Source: Paenibacillus barcinonensis
Lineage (GTDB): Bacteria; Bacillota; Bacilli; Paenibacillales; Paenibacillaceae
DNA: 64,000 bases
Assembly: GCF_003217495.1 (NCBI RefSeq)
Contig: NZ_QJSW01000002.1
Location: 62,001 to 126,000 of the forward strand
Direction of reading: 5' to 3'
Part shown: positions 28,710-37,011 of the stretch, in pieces
How positions within the stretch are numbered: position 1 is the stretch's first letter
Layout: each line of letters opens with the position of its first letter
Notes under the pieces: model-generated
The model's input: only the letters and a program-made list of their open reading frames with translations
What the model was told of the DNA's origin: nothing
The model's database searches: none
Translations under genes and position numbers: made by a program

Positions 28710-29383
28710 ATAGCGGTAAGAAAACAGCGATATTTTGTGATTTTGACGGAACGATTACACTCTCGGACAACATCGTTGCCATTATGAAGCATTTTAAGCC
28801 AGATGGCATTGAAGCAATCATGAAAGACACGATTGAACAAAACATCTCTCTGCGGGAAGGTGTGGGTGCGATGTTTGCTCTCCTGCCCTCCTCGCAAAAA
28901 GACGAGATTGTCGAGTTTGTGCTTGGACAAGCAGGCATCCGTGAAGGCTTCGCGGCATTTCTGGAGTATGTTCGCAGCGAGGGCATTGAATTCAATGTAA
29001 CTAGTGGCGGCATGGACTTTTTCATCGAACCACTGCTTGCACCCTTTCATATTCCGCAGGAGCGTGTGTATTGCAACGGTGCAGATTTCTCGGGGGAAAG
29101 GATTCGCATTGAATGGCCCCACCCCTGCCAGCCCCCATGTGAGAATGGCTGCGGGATGTGCAAAACAACCGTGATCCGTTCGTTCCCGTCTGATGAATAT
29201 AACCGGATTCTGATTGGTGACAGTCTGACCGACTTCGAAGGGGCTAAAATTGCCGATCTGGTCTACTCCCGTTCCATCCTGACGGATAAATGTGTGGAGC
29301 TTGGTGTGGATCACGTACCTTTTACAACCTTTTATGACATCATTGAAGATATGAAGCAGAAGCAATCACAAGGAGTGCTGTAA
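28706..29383 (+). CDS. mtnX: 2-hydroxy-3-keto-5-methylthiopentenyl-1-phosphate phosphatase
   Basis: 225 aa from the ATG in the ATGA overlap with mtnW (GGGGTGG six bases upstream); an ATG at 28691 is the alternative. HAD-superfamily phosphatase with the nucleophile motif CDFDGTITL, the Thr/Ser motif NVTSGGMD and the acidic motif LIGDSLTDFEGAK. A Cys cluster (HPCQPPCENGCGMCK) is typical of MtnX. Dephosphorylates the MtnW product. Confidence 0.93.
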   Translation: MNSGKKTAIFCDFDGTITLSDNIVAIMKHFKPDGIEAIMKDTIEQNISLREGVGAMFALLPSSQKDEIVEFVLGQAGIREGFAAFLEYVRSEGIEFNVTSGGMDFFIEPLLAPFHIPQERVYCNGADFSGERIRIEWPHPCQPPCENGCGMCKTTVIRSFPSDEYNRILIGDSLTDFEGAKIADLVYSRSILTDKCVELGVDHVPFTTFYDIIEDMKQKQSQGVL

Positions 29384-29385
29384 AC

Positions 29386-30039
29386 ATGGGTTTTGAAAAG
29401 ATTACACTGGAACATAAACGCCAGGTGCTCGAAGAGCTGGCGGATGTCAAAGCATTATTCGCAAGCCGGAACTGGTTTCCGGGTACAAGCGGCAATCTGT
29501 CGATGCGGGTGGGTGAGTTTGACCCTGAGCAATTTTATTTTGCCATTACTGCTTCAGGCAAGGATAAGTCCCTTCGCACGCCTGAGGATTTTCTTTTTGT
29601 AGATAAGGAAGGTAAAGCGATCGAAACGACAACGCTGAAGCCAAGCGCCGAAACGCTGATCCACTGTGAAATCTATCGTTTGACTGGCTGCGGTGCTGTC
29701 TTCCATGTGCATACGGTATTCAACAATCTGATCAGTGAATTTTTCGGTGATAAGGGCCACGTGCCTATTCAGGGCATCGAGTTGATCAAAGCCTTTAACA
29801 TTTGGGAAGAAAATGCGGAAATACGTGTGCCCGTACTGCCTAACTTTGCACATATTCCTTCCATTGCCGAGCTTGTTCCGGGTGTGCTGGACCCCGGTGT
29901 TCCAGGAATTCTACTGCGTAATCACGGGATCTATGCATGGGGCAAGGATGCTTTTGAAGCCAAGCGTCATCTGGAGGCCTTTGAATTTTTGTTTGAAGTG
30001 ATGTACCGTCAGCTGCTCTTGAAAGGTGCAACAAAGTAA
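29386..30039 (+). CDS. mtnB: Methylthioribulose-1-phosphate dehydratase
   Basis: 217 aa, class II aldolase/adducin fold with zinc ligands in FHVHTVFNN and RNHGIYAWG; PGTSGNLSMRVGE binds phosphate. Acts just before MtnW in the pathway. Last gene of the apparent proBAC-mtnWXB transcript. mtnD, mtnA and mtnK are not found in this window and must be elsewhere if the pathway is complete. Confidence 0.94.
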   Translation: MGFEKITLEHKRQVLEELADVKALFASRNWFPGTSGNLSMRVGEFDPEQFYFAITASGKDKSLRTPEDFLFVDKEGKAIETTTLKPSAETLIHCEIYRLTGCGAVFHVHTVFNNLISEFFGDKGHVPIQGIELIKAFNIWEENAEIRVPVLPNFAHIPSIAELVPGVLDPGVPGILLRNHGIYAWGKDAFEAKRHLEAFEFLFEVMYRQLLLKGATK

Positions 30040-30120
30040 GAATTTTGCGTATTAGCGCGGATAGCCTGCTCTTCACTGTAACTGTTACCGTATCGCTAAT
30101 TACAAAATAATAGCACCACC

Positions 30121-30165
30121 AAAAACACACCAACGGCGTTTCATGGCCCTTGGTGTGTTTTCATA
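30121..30165. terminator. Bidirectional terminator between mtnB and the convergent membrane-protein operon
   Basis: Arms AAAACACACCAA (30122-30133) and TTGGTGTGTTTT (30150-30161) form a perfect 12-bp stem ending in a T-run on each strand. Confidence 0.85.
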
Positions 30166-30209
30166 AGCATGTTGCTCAAATCTCATATCTTTTGAAACAT
30201 TATTGGTGA

Positions 30210-31502
30210 TTATTGCTTATCCTTGAACACAAAGAGGCTTTCCAGTTCATCGTCTTTGGTCTGAAGCACGGTGGAATGACCTGAAGTCACTGCAGACTCC
30301 CGCTGTTTGCCAAACAGCAGCTTTAAACCGCCTAAGATAAGCAGCAAGGAAACAATGACCGTGTTTAAATGGGATCGAATCTCATAATTCAGGAACATTT
30401 CAGGGAACAGCTCATTCAGCTGTGGAATAATCAACCGAATCGTTAGATAATACAGTCCAAGACCAGCGATACCCAAGCCGATTAAACGCTGATGCCGCAC
30501 CCAGTCCTTGAAGATGGGCTCATCCGTGAGCGGCTCACGTCCGTAACGGCTGGAGCATTGAAGACCGTCGAAAAAGCTGTAAAACCAGATCAGCGGTATC
30601 ATGAACAGGAACACAGATAGACGTAGCAGGTCGAGAATGTAGATGCTGCCCAGGAATAGAAACATCAGCTGCAGTCCTCTTTTTTGCAAACCGAGATACA
30701 TATGTCCTGCTCCCGGAAAAGCAGAGAGCAACGTCGCCAGCACTTTACTGCGCCGCCCCATAATTCTGCCTGTCTCCAGTTCTTCAAACAAGGTTCTGTC
30801 CTGAAGCACTTCCCCCGCCTGCTTTCGATGTACATGCTGAACGGCATCGAACATGCAATATACCCAGATCACCGGCAGAATGAGCAAAAACATCAGAAAC
30901 ACAGACTCATTCGTAATTGTGGAGACGAAAACCATCATTGCAAAGGAACCGAAAAACGCCATCAAGAAAGATAATCCCCGGTGCAGCAATCCGAGATGCA
31001 AATGTCCAAGCCCCGGAACAAACGAAAGCAATATGGTAAAAAATCGCTCCCCTTCACTACCTTTTTGGTACATGGGCTGAGACTGGGCATTACCGTCACC
31101 TGGATACCCGGCAAACTCCGGAGTCGCCCCGTCTGCATTCTGATAATGCAAGTGACCTTCATTCGGGGTAGCGGCACTGCCATAATGTAGATTACGATCT
31201 TGTCCGTAGTAATACCGTTCACTAGCTGTAGGTGCGGAGAGTAGCACAATGATCATATCAAGCATGCTGATCCCCCAAACCAAAAGCATAGCCAGCAGTC
31301 CAAGAACAATTAAATCTCGTTCACCCAGCAACCAGGAGAGCATCAAAAAACCGATGCCCGTGCCGAAGAATAACAAGGGATAGAACACAGCCCGAATCTT
31401 GCGCCGCCAATACAGGAACCCCAATCCGGGGAACAGATTTAATAAAAATGCAAGTAATTTATTACGATCTGGATGCACAGTCCTCAATCCTTTCTTTATC
31501 AT
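30210..31502 (-). CDS. Multi-pass membrane protein with three TM2-like repeats
   Basis: 430 aa, about ten hydrophobic segments. A Pro-Gly-x-Gly-(H/F)-x-(Y/L/H) motif followed by a basic turn occurs three times (LFPGLGFLYWRRK, FVPGLGHLHLGLLHRG, FPGAGHMYLGLQKRG), the mark of TM2-type units, so the protein looks like a triplication. A hydrophilic Gly/Asn/His-rich segment (~95-150) separates the first two. Last gene of a sigma/anti-sigma/membrane-protein operon. The start is uncertain: ATG 31502 has a weak site, and a GTG eight codons on has GAGG upstream. Function unknown. Confidence 0.82.
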   Translation of the reverse strand: MIKKGLRTVHPDRNKLLAFLLNLFPGLGFLYWRRKIRAVFYPLLFFGTGIGFLMLSWLLGERDLIVLGLLAMLLVWGISMLDMIIVLLSAPTASERYYYGQDRNLHYGSAATPNEGHLHYQNADGATPEFAGYPGDGNAQSQPMYQKGSEGERFFTILLSFVPGLGHLHLGLLHRGLSFLMAFFGSFAMMVFVSTITNESVFLMFLLILPVIWVYCMFDAVQHVHRKQAGEVLQDRTLFEELETGRIMGRRSKVLATLLSAFPGAGHMYLGLQKRGLQLMFLFLGSIYILDLLRLSVFLFMIPLIWFYSFFDGLQCSSRYGREPLTDEPIFKDWVRHQRLIGLGIAGLGLYYLTIRLIIPQLNELFPEMFLNYEIRSHLNTVIVSLLLILGGLKLLFGKQRESAVTSGHSTVLQTKDDELESLFVFKDKQ

Positions 31503-31517
31503 GCCTTACCCGACCAT

Positions 31518-31970
31518 TCACGGCTTGGGTTTGAAATTATCGAGCCATGAGGTAGCTGCCTCGGTCCATTTCTCTGTGAACGAACCAGCAGTCTCACCTT
31601 CCTGGAATTTATGATAAGGGGCAACTTTGTCAAACAAGCCGGAAGAGAGAAAGATCAATGTCAGACAGGCGGCCACAGTGTAATGAAATGCCCGGTGCTC
31701 GAACCAGCGGGGTGTACGTCCGCCACGAGATTGACGCATGCTGCCCATCGTTGGCAAACGTTCAATTGTCTTCATCACAGAATTTGTAAAATCAATCGGA
31801 TCGGGCAACTCAGGGTACTCCCGTTCCATCCCTAATGCTCTAATGTACGCTTCCATCGCATCTGGTTCATTCAATAGCAACTGCTCCATCAGCATGGCCT
31901 GATCACTGCTAACTCGACCTTCAATATAGTCCACCCACTGCTGGACGGTATACATCTCTTTTTTACTCAC
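31518..31970 (-). CDS. Probable membrane-anchored anti-sigma factor
   Basis: 150 aa, GTG start. The N-terminal half is soluble and helical (YTVQQWVDYIEGRVSSDQAM), then one membrane segment near residues 100-115 (FHYTVAACLTLIFLSSGLF) and a short outer tail. It has no HxxxCxxC zinc motif. It overlaps the ECF sigma gene by 8 bp, the usual place for its cognate anti-sigma. Sequence similarity to a named family is not recognised, so the assignment rests on layout and context. Confidence 0.75.
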   Translation of the reverse strand: MSKKEMYTVQQWVDYIEGRVSSDQAMLMEQLLLNEPDAMEAYIRALGMEREYPELPDPIDFTNSVMKTIERLPTMGSMRQSRGGRTPRWFEHRAFHYTVAACLTLIFLSSGLFDKVAPYHKFQEGETAGSFTEKWTEAATSWLDNFKPKP

Positions 31971-32514
31971 GCCACTCTTCCTCCTTCCAATGGTTTCGAA
32001 TCCACTGCCGAGCCCGATATAGTCTGGATTCGACCGTTTTCACAGCCACCTCGGCCTCATGAGCAATTTGCTCGTAATTTTTCTCGCTCAGATAATATGC
32101 TGTAATAATATCCCGATGCTGGGCAGGCAGCTGATTTATACGTTCGCGGAGTTGATCCTGTCGCTCTTTGCGTATCACCCTGGCAAGCACGTCTTCCTCC
32201 CGCCCTGGTAAATTCACCATCTGGTCTTCTCCACCTAGGTCTTCAGCACTTCTTCTGCCCAGCTTGCGTTTGGCATCAATTGCTTTATGAAAGGCAATCC
32301 GGGTTATCCAGGTTTTGAAACCTTCGGATCGATAATCGGGGAGAGATTTATAGATCTGTATGAACGCCTCCTGAGCGGCATCCTGGGCATCCTGATCATT
32401 ACGTAAGACAGAATACACAACATGATATACATGCTGACTGTATTTATCAATCAGAACACGCATCTGGGATGCATCTCCTTGACGGATTTGTTCAATAATA
32501 AGCGCTTCCTCAAT
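31963..32514 (-). CDS. ECF RNA polymerase sigma factor, probable AUU start
   Basis: Region 2 is present (YHVVYSVLRNDQDAQDAAQE, then SEGFKTWITRIAFHKAIDAK) and region 4 follows (INQLPAQHRDIITAYYL, YEQIAHEAEVAVKTVESRLY). The first in-frame ATG is at 32463 and would cut off the beginning of region 2. The frame continues upstream with a typical ECF start (IEEALIIEQIRQGDASQ) to an ATT codon at 32512-32514 that has AGGAGG at 8 bases. No ATG, GTG or TTG lies between, so AUU initiation is proposed (183 aa). A 166-aa form from 32463 is the alternative. Heads an operon with its likely anti-sigma factor. Confidence 0.8.
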   Translation of the reverse strand: MEEALIIEQIRQGDASQMRVLIDKYSQHVYHVVYSVLRNDQDAQDAAQEAFIQIYKSLPDYRSEGFKTWITRIAFHKAIDAKRKLGRRSAEDLGGEDQMVNLPGREEDVLARVIRKERQDQLRERINQLPAQHRDIITAYYLSEKNYEQIAHEAEVAVKTVESRLYRARQWIRNHWKEEEWRE

Positions 32515-32627
32515 AACTCTCCCCTCCTCTCCAATTCAATAGACGACGACATGTCATCAGACCCCTGCATATTTTATCAAATTTATTATCCTTCTGTATG
32601 CACGTTCAGAAGTGAGGTGCTGCACAC

Positions 32628-32661
32628 AAAAAAACAGGCACAGAATAAATCTGGCCTGTTT
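32628..32661 (-). terminator. Terminator of the asnS-dnaD unit
   Basis: Stem AAACAGGC (32632-32639) / GCCTGTTT (32654-32661), U-run on the minus strand from 32634 downward. It lies 10 bp past the dnaD stop. The remaining space up to 32515 should hold the sigma-operon promoter. Confidence 0.8.
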
Positions 32662-32671
32662 CTCTATAAAA

Positions 32672-33397
32672 CTAACGTCCTCCGTTACGAAAACGCTGCG
32701 TATATGCTTTGGCATCCTGCACATTTTTGACACGATTCCTGCTCCACTCCAGCAAAATTCGGTCAATGTACCGGAAATGCACCTTGCCTGCAAAAACAGC
32801 TTCCTTCAACGCCAATAGAATCAGCTCTTCCTGATAGCGATCCTGATCAAGCCAGCCGGATATCGTTTCACACTCCATCGGTGACAGAGGTCGTCCAAAT
32901 TCCTTTTCAAAAATAGAGAACATGTTCCGCTCTTCCTCTTCTTTTTGAACAGTGTTCGAATTAGGATGTGAAGCATGGCTCTTCATTTGTTCAGACCGGA
33001 CATGCGCGGCCTCGTCCGCAGCACACACCGCAAGCTTTGCGTACAAGCCATACAGGTCATATCGTTCATACTGAATATCCCGTTCCTCATCCCGCTGCTC
33101 GCCAATCGTGATATAACCATCCCTTATCAAACGCTGCAACATTCTCGCAATACCTTCAGGAGCCAGTCCCATGCGGACAGCAAGCTCTTCAAGGGTAGGA
33201 AAATCATTGAATTCTGCCTGGCGGAATCCGAGCAGTTGAATCAACAGCAGCACCTCTGAATCGGATAACCCTAGCTGGTGGTAGAAACGCAATAACGCAT
33301 AAGGCAATTGAGCAGTACCTGACGACATCCCGTAAGCCGCCCCGCTTAACCACGCTTTGGAGGTACTGTCCTCCATGTGCTCTTTTCCGTTAAACAT
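32672..33397 (-). CDS. dnaD: DNA replication initiation protein DnaD
   Basis: 241 aa. An N-terminal winged-helix domain (~15-110: LYALLRFYHQLGLSDSE-type helices, FPTLEELAVRMGLAPEG) and a C-terminal DnaD/DnaB2-like helical domain (~155-235) with the hallmark W-x3-R near YIDRILLEWSRNRV. Helps load the replicative helicase with DnaB and DnaI in Bacillota. Its ATG overlaps the last base of the asnS stop (TAATG), so the two are translationally coupled, as the adjacent order asnS-dnaD in B. subtilis also suggests. Confidence 0.93.
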   Translation of the reverse strand: MFNGKEHMEDSTSKAWLSGAAYGMSSGTAQLPYALLRFYHQLGLSDSEVLLLIQLLGFRQAEFNDFPTLEELAVRMGLAPEGIARMLQRLIRDGYITIGEQRDEERDIQYERYDLYGLYAKLAVCAADEAAHVRSEQMKSHASHPNSNTVQKEEEERNMFSIFEKEFGRPLSPMECETISGWLDQDRYQEELILLALKEAVFAGKVHFRYIDRILLEWSRNRVKNVQDAKAYTQRFRNGGR

Positions 33398-34692
33398 TAA
33401 GGGTACAGACGATAGAGCATACGTGGGAATGCGATTGTCTCACGAACATGGTCAAGTCCGCAGATCCACGCTACCGTCCGCTCCAATCCCAGACCGAAAC
33501 CGGAGTGAGGAACCGATCCGTATTTACGCAGATCCAGATACCACTGGTACGCTTCATCCGAAAGATTGTGCTCTTCAAAACGCTGTTGCATCAACTCTGG
33601 ATCATCAATCCGTTGCGAACCGCCAATGATCTCTCCATAGCCCTCCGGCGCAATCATATCAGCACAGAGAACAACTTCAGGACGATTCGGATCAGGTTTC
33701 ATATAAAATGCTTTGATTCCAGCCGGATAATGCGTAATGAAGACAGGTGTATTATATTTCTCGGCAATCGCTGTTTCATGTGGTGCACCGAAGTCTTCAC
33801 CCCAAGGAATGTCGAAGCCTTGTCCATTCAGGAATTCAATCGCTTCGTCATACGTGATGCGAGGGAACGGAGCCGTAATACCTTCCAGCTTGGATACGTC
33901 ACGTCCGATAGACTCCAGCTCTGCGCGACAATTTTTCACCACAGACTGAACAACATGTGCAATGAACTTCTCTTGTACGCGCAAGCTTTCTTCATGATCG
34001 ACAAACGCCATTTCCGGCTCAATCATCCAGAACTCAATCAGGTGACGACGGGTTTTGGATTTCTCTGCACGGAACGTTGGCCCAAAGGAATATACTTTGC
34101 CCAGTGCCATCGCTGCAGCCTCCATATACAGCTGTCCGCTTTGTGTAAGATAAGCATCCTCGTCAAAATATTTAATGTGGAACAGGTTCGTTGTTCCTTC
34201 CGCGGAGGATGGTGTCAGAATTGGCGGGTCAACCTGCGTGAATCCGTTACCATCAAAAAACTGCTGAACAGCACGAATAATCTCGGCGCGGATAACCATA
34301 ACCGCACGTTGTTTCGTTGAACGAAGCCACAGATGCCGATGGTCCATCAAGAAATCAACACCGTGCTCTTTAGGTGTAATCGGATAATTTTCCGTCAGAT
34401 GAATGATTTTAACCCCTGTTACAGTCATCTCATATCCAGAAGCACTACGTGGCTCTTCACGGATAATTCCCGTTACATAGACAGAGCTTTCCTGAGTCAG
34501 ACTTTTGGCATCGTTCCAGATGTCTTCACTAACTTCACTCTTTACAACAACCCCTTGAATATATCCAGTACCATCACGCAGCTGCAAAAACTGAATTTTA
34601 CCGCTGGAGCGTTTGTTGTTAATCCACGCACCGATCGTAACCGTTTCACCCACATGTTCATTCACATTACGAATTACACAATTCGTATCCAT
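33397..34692 (-). CDS. asnS: Asparaginyl-tRNA synthetase
   Basis: 431 aa from ATG 34692 with AAGGGGAG seven bases upstream; an upstream in-frame start adds 26 residues without a ribosome site. N-terminal OB-fold anticodon domain ([20 protein letters not shown]) and class II catalytic core: motif 2 [19 protein letters not shown], motif 3 [13 protein letters not shown]. Charges tRNA-Asn. No T-box is seen upstream; the ackA gene ends 101 bp before. Confidence 0.97.
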   Translation of the reverse strand: MDTNCVIRNVNEHVGETVTIGAWINNKRSSGKIQFLQLRDGTGYIQGVVVKSEVSEDIWNDAKSLTQESSVYVTGIIREEPRSASGYEMTVTGVKIIHLTENYPITPKEHGVDFLMDHRHLWLRSTKQRAVMVIRAEIIRAVQQFFDGNGFTQVDPPILTPSSAEGTTNLFHIKYFDEDAYLTQSGQLYMEAAAMALGKVYSFGPTFRAEKSKTRRHLIEFWMIEPEMAFVDHEESLRVQEKFIAHVVQSVVKNCRAELESIGRDVSKLEGITAPFPRITYDEAIEFLNGQGFDIPWGEDFGAPHETAIAEKYNTPVFITHYPAGIKAFYMKPDPNRPEVVLCADMIAPEGYGEIIGGSQRIDDPELMQQRFEEHNLSDEAYQWYLDLRKYGSVPHSGFGLGLERTVAWICGLDHVRETIAFPRMLYRLYP

Positions 34693-34793
34693 GCCATATC
34701 TCCCCTTGGTTCCATAAATTTGAAAATGCAGCGGACAGGTGTAATCCTGCCCTCTGCACTTCCTTGTCATTCTGTATTTACTTTACAGTTAGT

Positions 34794-35999
34794 TTACTTG
34801 GAATTCAATACGATTCGGTGTGTATCACGCGCAATGACCAATTCTTCGTTTGTTGGTACAACGAGAACGTCAACTTTGGAATTTTCAGTTGTGATGCGGC
34901 GTGGTTCACCCGAGCGGATTGCATTGAGTGCTTCGTCCAGCTCAACGCCGAGGTATGTCAATTGCTCACATACTTTCTGACGCAGAACAACGGAGTTTTC
35001 ACCTACACCAGCAGTAAATACAATCACGTCAACACCGTTCATTGCTGCAGCATAAGAACCGATGTATTTGCGCAAACGGTATTCATACATTTCGAATGCA
35101 AGCGTAGAGTTCGGCTCGCCTTTCTCCATGCCTTCCGTAATTTCACGCATGTCACTGCTGATCCCGGAGATCGCCAGAAGTCCGCTGTGTTTGTTCAGCA
35201 TGGAATTCACTTCGCTAACGCTAAGCTCTTCCTTGTTCATTACATACGGCACAATCGCCGGGTCGAGGTCCCCACTGCGTGTTCCCATCATAAGACCTTC
35301 GAGTGGAGTCATACCCATTGATGTATCAACAGATACGCCGCCTCTCACAGCAGTCACACTACCACCATTACCTACGTGACAAGTGATGATTTTCAAGTCT
35401 TCTAATGGACGGCCGAGATACTCGGCAGCCGCTTTGCTTACATAGTCATGGGATGTGCCATGTGCACCATAACGACGTACTTTATATTTTTTATAGAGTA
35501 CACGAGGGATAGCATACAAGTAAGCATGCTCAGGCATGGTTTGGTGGAACGCTGTATCAAACACCATAACCTGAGGTACACCCGGCATATTCAATTCAGC
35601 CGCACGGATACCCATCATCGCTGCAGGGTTATGAAGCGGGGCCAGGTCAAACAGACGACGAATTTCAGCTTTTGCAGCATCATCCACCAGCGCAGATGCC
35701 TTAAATGCTTCACCGCCGTGTACAACACGATGTCCAACAGCCTGAATTTCACTAACGGAATCCAGCACACCGTTTTCTTTATCTGTCAAAATATCTATAA
35801 CCTTACGGATTGCTGTAGTGTGTTCAAGAATTTCGCTGACTTCCGTAACTTCCTCACGGCCTGTCGGTTTATGCGTCAGAATGGAGGAATCCATCCCGAT
35901 CCGCTCCACCAAGCCTTTAGCCAGTACGGATTCATCTTCCATGTTATACAATTGATATTTAAGCGAGGAACTTCCCGCATTAATTACGAGTACTTTCAC
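34794..35999 (-). CDS. ackA: Acetate kinase
   Basis: 401 aa, GTG start overlapping the preceding gene's stop as GTGA. Sugar-kinase/Hsp70/actin fold: VLVINAGSSSLKYQLYN, catalytic Arg region VVHGGEAF, FDTAFHQTMPEHAYLYAIP, YGAHGTSHDYVS, CHVGNGGSVTAV. Interconverts acetate and acetyl phosphate with ATP (overflow metabolism). Coupled to a 3-hydroxyacyl-CoA dehydrogenase; pta is not in the window. Confidence 0.97.
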   Translation of the reverse strand: MKVLVINAGSSSLKYQLYNMEDESVLAKGLVERIGMDSSILTHKPTGREEVTEVSEILEHTTAIRKVIDILTDKENGVLDSVSEIQAVGHRVVHGGEAFKASALVDDAAKAEIRRLFDLAPLHNPAAMMGIRAAELNMPGVPQVMVFDTAFHQTMPEHAYLYAIPRVLYKKYKVRRYGAHGTSHDYVSKAAAEYLGRPLEDLKIITCHVGNGGSVTAVRGGVSVDTSMGMTPLEGLMMGTRSGDLDPAIVPYVMNKEELSVSEVNSMLNKHSGLLAISGISSDMREITEGMEKGEPNSTLAFEMYEYRLRKYIGSYAAAMNGVDVIVFTAGVGENSVVLRQKVCEQLTYLGVELDEALNAIRSGEPRRITTENSKVDVLVVPTNEELVIARDTHRIVLNSK

Positions 36000-36868
36000 A
36001 GTCGGTCACCATCCTTGTCGTACTTGAAGAATCCTTCTCCTGTTTTCACGCCCAGATGACCTGCACGCACCATTTTTTTCAAAACGGTAGAAGGACGATA
36101 TTTCAGTTCTCCGAACTCACGGAACATTCTTTCGAGTGCTGCCTCAACGGAATCGAGTCCGAAACGGTCAGCCATCTCAAGAGGCCCATGCTGGAAGTTA
36201 TATCCAATACGCATTGCATCATCAATGTCCTCAGCAGAAGCAACACCCTCTTGCAATACGTGCAATGCCTCGTTAATTAACAGGCAGATCAGACGTGAAG
36301 TAACGAAACCAGGCGATTCGTAGATCATAACACCTTTTTTGTCAACAACCTCTTCAACGAAACGACGTGTCTCTTCGAAGGTTGTATCCGATGTTTTCAG
36401 TCCGCGAATAATCTCTACAAGATCAACCCGGGATACCGGGTGAATAAAGTGCATACCAATAACACGCTCCGGATACTTGGTCGAGCTTGCAAGCTCGGTC
36501 AAACTCAGCGTGGACGTGTTACTTGCCAGAATTACATTGCTTGGACAAACCTGATCCAATTGATGAAAGACTTTCTTTTTCGCTTCCAGGTCTTCCGAAA
36601 TTGTCTCGATAACCATATCACAAGAGCCCAGTTCAGCGAGATGCCCCACTTTGGTAATCCGTGAGAGAATCAATTTCTTCTCTGCCTTCGTAATCGCCCA
36701 TTTCTCCAGTTGTTTATCCAGATTGGTCTCGATCATATTGTACGCATGATCCAGCTTTTGTGTTGTGTGCTCCACCAGAAGCACATCAAGTCCTTTGGCT
36801 GCAAGCATCTGGGAAATTCCTTGACCCATTGTGCCGCCACCGACAACTCCTATTTTTTTGAAAAACAT
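35996..36868 (-). CDS. 3-hydroxyacyl-CoA (3-hydroxybutyryl-CoA) dehydrogenase
   Basis: 290 aa. NAD-binding Rossmann start IGVVGGGTMGQGISQMLAA, catalytic His in GMHFIHPVSRVDLVEIIRG, and the C-terminal helical domain (SPGFVTSRLICLLINEALH, GPLEMADRFGLD). Oxidises 3-hydroxyacyl-CoA to 3-ketoacyl-CoA with NAD; the short single-domain form is typical of Hbd/MmgB enzymes. It overlaps ackA by 4 bp, an unusual coupling that suggests shared control of acyl-CoA and acetate flux. Chain-length preference cannot be read. Confidence 0.92.
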   Translation of the reverse strand: MFFKKIGVVGGGTMGQGISQMLAAKGLDVLLVEHTTQKLDHAYNMIETNLDKQLEKWAITKAEKKLILSRITKVGHLAELGSCDMVIETISEDLEAKKKVFHQLDQVCPSNVILASNTSTLSLTELASSTKYPERVIGMHFIHPVSRVDLVEIIRGLKTSDTTFEETRRFVEEVVDKKGVMIYESPGFVTSRLICLLINEALHVLQEGVASAEDIDDAMRIGYNFQHGPLEMADRFGLDSVEAALERMFREFGELKYRPSTVLKKMVRAGHLGVKTGEGFFKYDKDGDRL

Positions 36869-36975
36869 GGTTCTGCTCCATCCTTTCGGTTCTCTATTTC
36901 TCTATTGTACCCTGTTCGCCGAAAATTACAAATTTCGACCCAACAACTAATAATATCTTAGCACGAGTGAAATGT

Positions 36976-37011
36976 AAAAAAAAATAACCAGCATAAAGAA
37001 TTTATGCTGGT
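36976..37011 (-). terminator. Terminator overlapping the end of the FtsH-like gene
   Basis: Stem ACCAGCATAAA (36987-36997) / TTTATGCTGGT (37001-37011), 3-base loop, then a 9-10 base U-rich run on the minus strand. The stop codon of the protease gene (37002-37004) lies within the stem. Confidence 0.92.

Noticed and set aside
33448-34320. 290-codon plus-strand frame opposite asnS
   Set aside because: Shadow of asnS codon use; no start signals.
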